From assembly GCA_963580285.1 (NCBI GenBank), contig OY757023.1:86081108-86145107 (forward strand): a stretch of 64,000 bases of DNA, written 5' to 3'. The notes under the pieces were generated by a model. It had not been told where the DNA came from and did no database searches. It saw only the letters and a program-made list of their open reading frames with translations. Below, piece after piece: positions 39,177 to 48,902 of this stretch; the stretch's first letter is position 1; each line of letters opens with the position of its first letter. The stretch is from Lucinisca nassula. Its lineage: Eukaryota > Mollusca > Bivalvia > Lucinida > Lucinidae. The position numbers and the translations under genes were made by a program.

Positions 39177-39543
39177 AATTGATAGTGTAGGCCCTGATCA
39201 TATGCCATGTTTTATGAACTTCAACTTTGACTGTTTCGTCTCACCAAGGGCGTATTATCGCGTTCACAGATTCTGCAGCTTATTTGCCCATATATGCCAA
39301 GCGTCCCTTTACTGGGGTAGATCGTGATTAGAGGTCACAGAATGCGGCGTCCGATCAATTACTTCATTATTGGAACTTTATGTAAAACTCACATATCCAT
39401 ACTCTCATTAATTATAATTAGACCTCTCCAAAGCGGTCGGAACACTATGTTTGATGTCGGTCAGTAGTGACTTGTAATCAAAGTAATCATAAAGAAGCGT
39501 GTCAACACTTTCAACTCTGTACATCGCTTCCGGTACCGATACA
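39177..39543. other. Unassigned; half B core
   Basis: AATTGATAGTGTAGGCCCTG ATCATATGCC at 39178-39207 resembles a decayed half B-type core. Nothing else is recognised. Confidence 0.35.
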
Positions 39544-39626
39544 GGTGTCTTTCCCTTTGGTGTCTCTGATGGGAGCTGTGGGTTGATTGTATCGATTCCT
39601 GATCATTGCCTCCACTTCTATTTTAC
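39544..39626 (+). mobile_element. Retro-F 3' end fragment
   Basis: TTTCCCTTTGGTGTCTCTGA TGGGAGCTGTGGGTTGATTG TATCGATTCCTGATCATTGC and CTCCACTTCTATTTT. Plus strand, opposite to the RT relic that follows. Confidence 0.82.
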
Positions 39627-39659
39627 GCCCGCCTTATTAGAAACTCTAATTCTCAGTAA

Positions 39660-40860
39660 GCCTTTACGCTGGAACCGTCATAGAATCTGAGGCCTGGCCC
39701 ACCGGCGTGCAATTAAAGAGAGAAGCAAAATTGTCAACCGTGATTGGGTTAACTACCATGCATGAAGTCTGTCGTATAACATTTATGTTGTACCCTATCT
39801 TTTTACATCGAAGAATGATTTTACGAAACAAATTGGGTGCTGGGGTCATTACATTTGTATATTTTTCTTAATTCATATGCTACTAAGTCACTATAAAATT
39901 CGGGTTCCGATAGACCTTGTTGCAGAAGAGATTTAAGTCCAACATTGAATTTTGAAATTAAATCGGAATGACGCCTATAAAATTTTGAAAAGGCCTTATT
40001 AAGAAGTTTAGCTGTTAACAATTTATTACGAGTGTTGAAGTCAGTTACATGACTAGACACTCTGTCAAATCGAATTCATTGCGAAATATAAACGCCATAT
40101 GATGCCGCACTAGGAACATCACCATCCAAGAAAGGAAAATTTACAATCTCAAAATCAAAATCATGGGGGGGGGGGGGGGGTAAATTTTACTGATCAAACC
40201 ATCGAAATAGTTATTGTCAATGTTTAATAAATCACCCAAATATTTAGAAGTCGAGCTAAAGGCTCCAATGATTTCAGATTGGTTTTCAACGAAAAGGGAC
40301 ATCGTGAAGTCTCTTTTATAACAAACCAAGAGCAGATCAGCCACAAGGGGTGCGAAATTTGTAACCCTCGGAATCCTCACAACTTGTCTTAATAACTTAG
40401 TACCAAATCTCATGTAAATATTGTCCAGTAGAAAGGTGAGAGCTTCATACACTCTCTGACATGACCATAAAGTATACTTTTTATGCTCTCCAGAAGTGAA
40501 CAATGCATTTTTACATTACACGCAAGATAGAGGGACTCTTCCCTATGAAATGTCCATTTAATTAAATCATTAAGTTTTTCTTTTATAAGAGTGTGAGGAC
40601 GTGTAGGGTAAAGGGTGGAAAAATCATAAGAAGACAGACTTGAAGCACGAACATGTCTGGATTTCGATGTATTTAAAACTTCATTTTTTTTTAGACCAAA
40701 ACAGATTTCTCCCTAACCTTTCAAAGACTTTGCCGCAATATTTAATCACATGTTTTTGATGGCAGTCAAACATGAAGTTAATAATTTGGGAGAGCTCATT
40801 GGTGCTACAAGAGCTTGAATATGCAATAAACCGTGCTTGTATGGTGGCAACCAATATAAC
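39660..40860 (-). pseudogene. Degenerate retroelement reverse transcriptase (YLDD type)
   Basis: Read on the minus strand: YDFSTLYPTRPHTLIKEKLN (about 40560-40625) opens the RT palm. After a frameshift near 40500 it continues EALTFLLDNIYMRFGTKLLR and IPRVTNFAPLVADLLL (normally PMGTNCAPLVAD), then STSKYLGDLLNIDNNYF, where the expected catalytic box YLDD reads YLGD. After a G run the thumb and C-terminus follow (VTDFNTRNKLLTAKLL, ISKFNVGLKSLLQQGLSEPE, VVNPITVDNFASLFNCTP). The altered catalytic Asp, the PRVTN change, frameshifts and a 16-G tract show it is inactive. The repeated RT family is known in many mollusc assemblies; I would place it near Penelope-like elements, but no GIY-YIG domain is seen here and the clade is uncertain. 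Confidence 0.82.
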
Positions 40861-41155
40861 GTAGGAAGCTTGTCTTGGCCTTCAGTAACACAGCAGCAAA
40901 CTTGGTGGCTGAATGACAAATGTGGACATCACCTAAAGTCCTCGCTACAGCAGCTAAATCTCAATATGCCTTACCTTTTCAGTCCTGTGAAGCCCAGCTG
41001 TGGCCACGATGCTATTAATTATTTTCGTACTCAACTCACTTGAGTACGAAATTTGTCCTGTTCATAAATTTGAAAAAAAAACAAAAAAACTTTCAAATTG
41101 ATGATCAGGACAGACACATTCTCTGATGATCTGGGCAGGAAAACTACCCCCATTA
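40861..41155. other. Unassigned; small hairpin
   Basis: ATTTTCGTACTCAACTCACT TGAGTACGAAAT near 41020-41052 is a short hairpin. Nothing else is recognised. Confidence 0.35.
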
Positions 41156-41432
41156 CATCACGCTAACAAGTCCGTGAAATGAAGCCCCCTTAAACCCCAC
41201 TTTATATAGAGAAAACAGGGGTTTACGGGGTATACATTATTAATCTTATTTCTGCTCCAAGACATAGGTTGTGGGTACTCGTTAGAACCGCCTCAATGAG
41301 GCGGTTCTAACGAGTACCCACAACCTATGTTTTGAGCATTTTTAAGAAAAATATCACGGATTTTCATCAATAAGTAGCCATTTTGGAGATATGAAAAGTG
41401 CACTATGTCGCACGGGTGAGTTAGCATAATGA
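41156..41432 (+). mobile_element. A-type subfamily with altered termini
   Basis: The interior matches A-type (TTAAACCCCACTTTATATAG, ACAGGGGTTTACGGGG, core GTTAGAACCGCCTCAATGAG). The ends read CATCACGCTAACAAGTCCGT and GCACGGGTGAGTTAGCATAA TG, inverted to each other but different from the standard ends past the first bases. The same variant appears at 45886-46240. Confidence 0.8.
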
Positions 41433-41516
41433 TTGTTTCTCAGTGTTTATGAGCACTACAGATTTTTGAGCGATTGAGCATGAAGCAAGTTTTATAACCT
41501 GGACCCTAGGGTACGC

Positions 41517-41779
41517 CATCACGAAAACACGCCTATTTTATTTTTACCCCCTTTAACCCCACTGGGTTTTCCGGGGGTATACCTTATTTTTCTTATTTCT
41601 GCTCTAAAATATAGATTGTGGGTACTCGTCAGAACCGCCTCGATGAGGCGGTTCTATCGGGTACCCACAATCTATATTTTGAGCATAAATAAGAAAAATA
41701 TCACAATTTTTCATCTTAAAATGTGCATTTTTACGGCGATTAAGGTAACAATGTATTTGATAGGCGTGTTTTCGTAATG
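41517..41779 (+). mobile_element. A-type MITE
   Basis: CATCACGAAAACACGCCTAT to AGGCGTGTTTTCGTAATG. Perfect core GTCAGAACCGCCTCGATGAG GCGGTTCTATC with complementary GTGGGTACTC / GGGTACCCAC arms. Confidence 0.9.
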
Positions 41780-42440
41780 CGATATAACCTTGTTAGATGT
41801 ATCATGATACGAGTACGTCATGTATCCCATACTTAAATCTTTGTAACATAGAACTTTTTGGAGATGGATATAACTCAGTTTGGAATAAAACATGTTCAGT
41901 TCTATACAACATTTTTGTCCAAGGTAAGTTTCTTCGCGAATGAAAATGCAGGCTGTGGGATCATGACTCATTCGTGTTTGTTATTCATGACGGACAGTAA
42001 TGCAAAAACTAAATAAATAAACTAGAATTATGTCCATAGTACACGGATTCCCCCGCCACATGACATTGGACAAAGAAGTGAGTGTTAGGTAAACATACTA
42101 CAACATTGTTGACCATGGTCTTGGCGGTACTAATCTGGGACATGTAACTGACACATCGTCTCATGATTGTTAACACTTCTGCCGATTAATTTCAAAATCC
42201 ATTTTAGAATAAGAAAGATATTGACCAGACACGAATAAAAGACCCTTTATTTGACCTTTGATCACTAAGTATGACCTCGACCCTGGGTATTTCACACGCC
42301 ATATCATCTCATGATGGTTAACGTGTCTGCCAAGTTATTTCAAAAATATTGACCGAACATGACAAAAGCCCCCTTTTATACCGTTGACCTCTAAGTATGA
42401 CCTTGACATTAGAAGGGGGGACCTGGGTCTTGTATTTTTG
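41780..42440. other. Unassigned; weak direct repeats
   Basis: Two phrases recur about 120 bp apart (ATCGTCTCATGATTGTTAAC ACTTCTGCC and ATCATCTCATGATGGTTAAC GTGTCTGCC), followed by TATGACCTCGACC / TATGACCTTGACA, a degenerate direct repeat at 42150-42415. No gene is recognised. Confidence 0.5.
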
Positions 42441-42657
42441 TGGGTCTGTGGGCAGTTGAGTTAAGGTACTTGCATGGGTCTCTTAAAACCTAAACATGGT
42501 TCAAACACCGATGACTCGTTTACCAGGCTTGTTTCGAGCTTACGTTTGAGTCCAAAAAATTCTACCAATCGTTCCAGAAAAGAATTAGCCGGGTATAATT
42601 TATGGAGATTTAGAGATCCCGCATCATGGGGACAGCCTAGAATGCCGTTGCGGGCGT

Positions 42658-42955
42658 TTTGGTTGATTTGAGGTTTAACGTCCCCGTCAACACTGTAAGG
42701 GTCATTTTGGAGATGTTGCTTCCAATTTTGTGGGACATTTACCAAACATTGAGATGAAATGACATCTCAAGCCCTGTCGCCCAATGAAACCAATAGGGTT
42801 TATTAGCATGGACGGTCCGCCTCGCACCGCGGTTCCTGGACAGGCTTAGATCCTCTAAGCGGTTAACCAGTACTAGTGTGCGGGCCGGATTCAGCTCTGC
42901 GTGGAAGCATCATGCAGCCCATATATTTCTTCAAGCCCCTATGGGCGGGGGCCGT
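42658..42955 (-). mobile_element. SINE-E with 13-bp duplication
   Basis: Full-length minus-strand copy. CCGTTGCGGGCGT at 42645-42657 and 42956-42968. Confidence 0.92.
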
Positions 42956-43149
42956 CCGTTGCGGGCGTGAGACAATATGTAGAGCTAGATAGACATATTT
43001 TGATATTATATCCGGAAAATGTCTGTTGCATGTACTCATTAGAATCGCCTTATCGAGGCGATTCTAATGAGTACACACAACATACATTTATTTTTATTGA
43101 AGATCGAAAATATATCCATCTAACATCCCCATTATGCCTCCTGTCATAA

Positions 43150-43690
43150 TGTTTTCTTACATGCTTTTCAATGAAATATAGAGAATTTTCAGTGAAATCG
43201 AAATCGATATTGTCACTGTTTGAAACAGTGACTGATATCAATTTTATTTTGTCACTTTTTGGGACTACTTTTTTCTCCATATTTCTTCATATCTAATTCT
43301 GTTGTCAGTTTTTCCATTATTGAAAACTAATGAACTGTGTTGCAATTGACGCTTAGCCCGTTCACACGTCACGAGGACGTTATTGACGTCAGTTTCGAAG
43401 CTGACGTCACGTATTTTGTTGCGCGACGTTAGATCAGTCCACAACTGCTTTGGGAAATTACTCTCTCAATTATTTCAGTAACCATTTACAATAAGGCCAA
43501 CCCAGACTATTTCTCAAGTTCAAACATTCAGTTTACACCCAATATTATACTCAATAAATACGTTGGACATCACTAAATTGACACGAAACGAACAGGAACA
43601 AAGTTAGTTTTCTCCGAGGATGAGTGACGCGATTAGTGAAGCTAAATATTGCCGTTTTAAAGGATGTAAGAAACAGAAAATTTGTTTTTT
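43150..43690. other. Unassigned stretch inside C-type relic
   Basis: No recognised family; a TATTGTCACTGTTTGAAACA GTGACTGATA hairpin lies near 43207-43236. Confidence 0.4.
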
Positions 43691-43827
43691 TTTTTCAGTG
43701 TAAGATCAAATTTTATTTCACTCATGAACACCAAAACTGGTATTTTCACTCGTGGCTACGCCACTCGTGAAAATACTGGTTTTGGTGTTCATTCGATGAA
43801 ATAAAATTCGATCTTACACTGAAAAAA
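43691..43827. repeat. Near-perfect palindrome, about 68-bp arms
   Basis: TTTTTCAGTGTAAGATC and GATCTTACACTGAAAAA are the outer arms. TGAACACCAAAACTGGTATT TTCACTCGTGG and its complement flank a five-base CTACG loop. Confidence 0.85.
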
Positions 43828-43970
43828 TCAAATATCCTCTATATCTTTAACCCTCAGTGGCTCAAACTACCTCTGTCTCGAACAAATTTTCATGATCACA
43901 ATGGTGTTCTAAATTCCATTTTATCATATGACGTCGCATCTGAGAATGTAATTACCCCATGTAATAAATA

Positions 43971-44645
43971 GGGGATCTTACATGAGTGTTCATTTATTAT
44001 TGAATTTATTAAACGAGTTGAGGAAAAGGGATAAAGTGTGAGGCTTTGCCGAGCATTTTATCCCTTTTCCTCAACGAGTTTTATAAATTCAGTAATACAT
44101 GAGCACGAATGCAAGATTCTATTTATCATATGAAATTCAAAACACATTTTATTCACGATTGTTTACAAAAATATCAATATTCCGCCATTAGTAAACGCGA
44201 CGTCATTAAGGACGTCGTACATATAACGTTACGGGGCGTATCTAACTAATTTGCACATTTAATCCACTAGTAGATTATCGAAAATATTACATGGCGTTAT
44301 TACACTCTCAGACGCGACGTCATATGATAAATTCAATAATCCACTAGCGGATTAAATATACAAGTTAGTTAGATACGTCCCGTAGCGTTACACGTACGAC
44401 ATCCTTAACAACGTCGCATTTACTAATGGCGAAATATTGACGTTTTTGTAAAACAATCGTGATTAAAATTCGTTTTAAATGTGATACGATAAACAGAATC
44501 TTGCGTTCGTGCTCATGCATTTTTTAATTTATGAAACTCGTTGAGGAAAAGCGATAAAATGCTCGACAAAGCCTCGCATTTTTCCTTTTCCACAACTCGT
44601 TTAATAAATTCAATAATACACCAACACTCATATAAGATCCTCTAT
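43971..44645. mobile_element. M-type giant palindrome, about 320-bp arms
   Basis: The left arm (AGGGGATCTTACATGAGTGT, AAACGAGTTGAGGAAAAGGG, GAGCATTTTATC, CATGAGCACGAATGCAAGAT, ..TAACGTTACGGGGCGTATCT) and right arm (its reverse complement to CTCATATAAGATCCTCTATG) cover the whole element with a small centre near 44300. Each arm also contains a smaller internal inverted pair (CCTCAACGAGTT / AACGAGTTGAGG). Foldback-type architecture. Confidence 0.88.
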
Positions 44646-44647
44646 GT

Positions 44648-44940
44648 ACGCCCCCGCCCATTGGGGCTTGAAGAAATAGATAGGCTGCATGATGCTTCCA
44701 CGCAGAGCTGAAACCGACCGCACACGAGTACTGGTAAACCGTTTAGAGGCTTTAAGCCTGCCCAGGCAAAGCGGTGCGTGTCGGACGTCCATGCAACTAA
44801 ACCATATTGGTTTCATGGGTCGGCAAGGATGGAGATGTCATTTTATCTCAATGTCGGGTACAAGTCCCCCCAAAAATGGAAGCAACGTATCCAAAATGAC
44901 CTAAACGTTATACGAGTACCTCAAATCAAACAATCAACAT
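44648..44940 (+). mobile_element. SINE-E abutting M-type end
   Basis: ACGCCCCCGCCCATTGGGGC through CAGGCAAAGCGGTGCGTGTC to ACCTCAAATCAAACAATC. GTGTTGACGGGGACGTTAAA is deleted near the tail. No clear duplication. Confidence 0.85.
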
Positions 44941-45334
44941 TCGACCGTGTAAGTACTTTTGTTCGTGGGGCTATTAATAACGTCATACACTGAATGTAGC
45001 TATGGGACTATTCCATCACAGACCTTCAGGCACAGCAATGATGTAATCGATTACTCTCTTCTGAGTCATCGTCGTTTTTCCAGAAAAACAGCAAAATATT
45101 TACGTCTGTCGTCCTACAGACACAAGTCTATAATTTCCACTTATTTCTTCTGTGCATCGATTGGGAATAGGGAGAGAAGATAAACATGTTTTTGAGAGAC
45201 ATTTTAGGTCACACTGGAATCTTGTTCTTTATGTTCCTTTAATAATGGCTTTTGTAATAGTCTATCACATAACTTTTGGCATTCACCAGACTGCGACTGA
45301 AAATAAATATTCATTGCCATTTACATGGGATGTG
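44941..45334. other. Unassigned stretch
   Basis: Nothing recognised. Confidence 0.3.
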
Positions 45335-45868
45335 CTGGATGATGCTTCCACGTGGAGCTGAAACTGACCCCACATGAGTACTGGTAAACCGCTTAGAAGG
45401 ACTAAGCCTACCCATTTTTATTGATTTTAGGTTTAACCAATTTTATGGGACTTTTACCCGGCATTGTGATGAAATGACTTCTCAAGCCCTGCGACCCAAT
45501 GAAACCAGTAGGGTTTATAAGCATGGACGGGCCGACTCGCACAGCATTGCCTGGGCAGGCTTAGATCCTCTAAGCGGTTTACCAATACTCGTGTGCGGGT
45601 CGGTTTCAGCTCTGCGTGGAAGCATCATGCAGCCCATATATTTCTTCAAGCCCCGATGGGCGGGGTCAACCTGCCTAAGAAAAGTGATGTGAGTCAGACC
45701 GTCCAATGCAATGTATATAAGCCTTTGGGTTTCATTGGACGAAAGGAATTGAGATGTAATTTCATCTCAATGTCGGGTAAAAGTCCCACAAAATTGGAAA
45801 CAAAATGACCTAAATAGTGTTGTCGGGTACGTTAAATCTCAATTCAAACAAACAAACAAACATCCAAC
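45335..45868 (+). mobile_element. SINE-E (second subfamily) interrupted by another SINE-E
   Basis: The left half (TGATGCTTCCACGTGGAGCT, ACCGCTTAGAAGGACTAAGC C) ends at about 45414. The right half (CTGCCTAAGAAAAGTGATGT GAGTCAGACCG through TCAATTCAAACAAACAAACA) resumes at about 45669. Confidence 0.85.
45415..45668 (-). mobile_element. SINE-E inserted into SINE-E
   Basis: ATTTTAGGTTTAACC then AATTTTATGGGACTTTTACC through AGCCCCGATGGGCGGGG on the minus strand. The CCCCGTCAACACTG..GTTGCTTCC part is deleted. CCTACC/CCTGCC flank it as a possible short duplication. Confidence 0.82.
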
Positions 45869-45885
45869 AGATTCAGAGTTTGTAA

Positions 45886-46240
45886 AACAAGTCCGCGATA
45901 TCCATGCCCCTCTAAACCCGACGCCAAATAGAGTTTACAGGGGTATACATTATTTTTCTTATTTCTGCTCCAAAGCATAGGTTGTGGGTACTCGGTAGAA
46001 CCGCCTCTTAGAGAAATGCGCAATCCACACCCCTCTAAACCCTACACCGAATATCACATCATTTTTTTTTTATTTCTGCTCTAAGTAATAGGTTGTCGGG
46101 TACTCAATGAGGCGGTTCTTACGAGCACCTACAAACTATGTTTAGAGTACAAATAACACAGACAGACTTTCATCCGAAAAGTAACTTTTTGGACATATGA
46201 AAGACTGTTTAATGTCACACGGGTATGTTCTCGTAATGCT
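45886..46240 (+). mobile_element. A-type variant, degenerate and partly duplicated
   Basis: AACAAGTCCGCGATATCCAT and the GTGTCACACGGGTATGTTCT..CGTAATG end resemble the variant at 41156. The GTGGGTACTCGGTAGAACCG CCTC arm occurs, then a second partial copy (GTCGGGTACTCAATGAGGCG GTTC). Confidence 0.7.
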
Positions 46241-46299
46241 TAAGCTTGCTGTTGTCCACGTGACTATCGACGATCAATAAACTATAACGGTTTTGTGAT

Positions 46300-46549
46300 T
46301 TGTCCAAACATACTTTACCGCCGAAAAAACGAACTTTTTAGTATGAAAAATTGTGACATGTTTCTTATTTCTTCTCAAAATATAGATTGTGGGGCCTCGA
46401 TAATATTAATTGTGTGTGAGAGGCGTGTCATCGAGGCGGTTCTTACGAGTACCCACGATCAATATTTTACCGCAGAAATAAGAAAAAATAAGGTTTACTC
46501 CAGTAAACTTTAGTTTTACAACATAAAATTTGGGTTCAAAGGTGGTAAA
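46300..46549 (+). mobile_element. A-type MITE, left-truncated
   Basis: TTTACCGCCGAAAAAACG, TGTTTCTTATTTCTTCTCAA AATATAGATTGTGGG then a damaged core and CAGTAAACTTTAGTTTTACA. Confidence 0.75.
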
Positions 46550-46867
46550 CATCACGAAAACAGGCCTATATAATTTTGACCCCTTTGAACCCAACGTTTA
46601 TAGAGGAAAACTGGGGTTTACAGGGGTAAACATTATTTTTCTTATTTCTGCTCTAAAATATAGATTGTGGGTACTCGTTAGAACCGCCTCAACGAGGCGG
46701 TTCTAACGAGAACCCACAATCTATATTTAGAACCGGCTCAGAACCCACAATCTATATTTTAGAGCAGAAATAAGAAAAATATCACAATTTTTCATCTTAA
46801 AATAGGGCCTATTAATGTTTTTGAGGTAAAATTGACAGTGTATTGGTATAGGCGTATTTTCGTAATG
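46550..46867 (+). mobile_element. A-type MITE with extra core arm
   Basis: CATCACGAAAACAGGCCTAT to AGGCGTATTTTCGTAATG. Core GTTAGAACCGCCTCAACGAG GCGGTTCTAAC followed by a second partial arm (AGAACCGGCTCAGAACCCAC). Confidence 0.88.
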
Positions 46868-47898
46868 ATAGATGTATATAGGTATGGTTTCGTGCTAATT
46901 TAAAAGCTTAAAACCATAAACAACATAAAACATAATACGAGTAGACCAAAGTTAAGCCAGCGCACGATAAATTTTACAATAAATTGTATAACCAGTGAAG
47001 ACTCGGATCAGTATGTGCATCCACGCAGTCTCATCTAAGATTTATTGATCGCGTTAGCTTTCTAGAGTCTTCACATTAATTTAAGTTTACAGCAGATTGG
47101 TAGCCTTCTGGGACATGATTGAAAAGATATCCCTAATGTTTTTCGATTATAACCCCATACATGGCCGGTTTTGGTCACCCTCAGGGACACGAACCACTCC
47201 TGTTTCAAACAGATATTCAAGGTCCCAAAGATCGAGCCTGTGAAGTGCTACGTACTATATTTACTTTTTGTATTTTTATTGCCTGCTGAACACGTGAAGA
47301 ATGTCAAATAGAAAACTTCACGTCTTTTTGAAATTTTTAGGTGAATCGTTGCGATTTCACTCGGTAGATTGGACCTCCAACAACAACAATGCTCTAATTT
47401 ATCACAGGACAGTTTTTACCAAGAAAATCTAACCTTCGACACATAAGGGTATCCGATATCTCGATTCAGCAATGATTGAGTTTGTAATGAATTCTTTCAT
47501 TAATGGTACCTTTTATTTTTTGTCAGAATCGCCAGGTGTTGGCCTGAATCGTTTCTCTTTGAGCTAGGCGTCTGATGTTCTGTGGATTTCTAAGTAATGT
47601 TCTTTATTACCCGACAGGGAGTGATTGAAAGTAAGATAGAGAAATTCCGGATGCTTTATGATGTAACCCAGCAGACATGAAAAAGTCTCACCATGAAAGA
47701 ACATGTTTTACAACATGGAATCTGCAAGCTTTGATCAGTTTTTGTCTTTGAGTGTTCTCATTTATTGACCACATCTAAACACAATCTATCATGTAAGAGA
47801 ACTTCGCATGCTCAGACCAACGCATGCGCAAGCTGGTCTGAGCATGCGCAGTTCGCATACGCGTGGCGCGACTTCATTATAGATTTTTCTGTTATATA
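46868..47898. other. Mostly unassigned; palindromes and C-type relic
   Basis: A decayed GAAGACTCGGATCAG..CTAGAGTCTTCAC inverted pair lies at about 46998-47072. A C-type right-end relic (CCCTCAGGGACACGAACCAC TCCTGTTTCAAACAG..) lies at about 47177-47240. A palindrome around GCATGCGC (TTCGCATGCTCAGACCAACG / CTGGTCTGAGCATGCGCA) lies at about 47806-47862. No gene is recognised. Confidence 0.5.
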
Positions 47899-48136
47899 TG
47901 GCCCCCGTCAAGCGATTTTGGTACTTATCGCCTATGCGAGCAGCGAAGGTTCAGGCGAGCCTGCGCACCCGCGCAGTCTCGCCAGAACCTTCGCTGCTCG
48001 CTCATTCAAGCAGTGAATCAAGAGGAACCTTCAGACAGAAAGCCATATCCCTGGCCCCTCTGAATGGCTGGGCATGCGCAGTTAAAATTTGTTATGACGG
48101 AATGCTCGAAGACACAACTTCGCTTGGCGGGGCTGA
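47899..48136 (+). mobile_element. S-type MITE, TA flanks
   Basis: TGGCCCCCGTCAAGCGATTT to TTCGCTTGGCGGGGCTGA, flanked by ATATA and TATGC (TA duplication). Confidence 0.9.
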
Positions 48137-48902
48137 TATGCCTGTTGGTTGATGAAGACGTTTATTCTTGGTATAAATCATAACAATAGAGTTAAGTGTT
48201 GTTTTGTCTGAAGTGTCAGAAAAAATCAGGCTAAGCATGAGTGGGAGTATATTGCTGATTTAGCCCAATTTTGTTACATCGCAGAAATAGTTCCCGAAGT
48301 TCATTCCACTTGTTGACACCTTTATTCAAATAAAAATACATCTCAGACATGTAGTCCGCTCTAATTTTACAAGACACAGCCGTGTGAGATAGTGCATGCT
48401 TCCATTTATCCAAAATAGCTACTTTTCCCTATGAAACTTCAGTTATACTCCGAACTAGGTTACGGGTAATCGTTATAACCATCTCATTGAGCCTGTCTTG
48501 GAGCAGAAATAAACAAAATAATTTATATCCCTGGTAACCCCAGTTTTCTCCATATAAAGCGATGTTTAGAGAGGTATTTATTTCACGGCCTTGTTAACAT
48601 GTTGTATTTAACTGAATGATCTTGTTTTTCACTGCTGAATATAACTCAAATTAATTAAACCCCTTTGATATGCCTATTTAATTGTTTACAATAACAACCA
48701 AAAATAAATAAATAAATTAATAAATAAATAAATAAATAATTGTAAATAAAATAAAATGAAAAACAAAAATATCAATTAATACCCGAATATCATATTGCAA
48801 AGTAACGAAACGTTTCGTGCTTGTTTGTTTACAACATTTCAATATGCCTTCACAAGCCTAGTCCATCTAGCTGAACTTCTTCAATGTTTCCCAGTAAGCC
48901 AG
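48137..48902. other. Unassigned, with A-type relic and AT-rich simple repeats
   Basis: A decayed A-type stretch (TTACGGGTAATCGTTATAAC, TGGAGCAGAAATAAACAAAA, CCCCAGTTTTCTCCATATAA) lies at about 48450-48600. AAATAAATAAAT-type DNA lies at about 48700-48745. Confidence 0.5.

Larger units (their letters stand above)
42470..43920 (+). mobile_element. C-type relic, split by SINE-E and other DNA
   Basis: GGTTCAAACACCGATGACTC GTTTACCA (42500) matches the C-type left side. The core ACTCATTAGAATCGCCTTAT CGAGGCGATTCTAATGAGTA lies at 43034-43074, then ATGCCTCCTGTCATAAT. The right side CCTCAGTGGCTCAAACTACC TCTGTCTCGAAC reappears only at 43850-43881, so about 700 bp including palindrome 43691-43827 intervenes. 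The assignment as one element is tentative. Confidence 0.55.
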
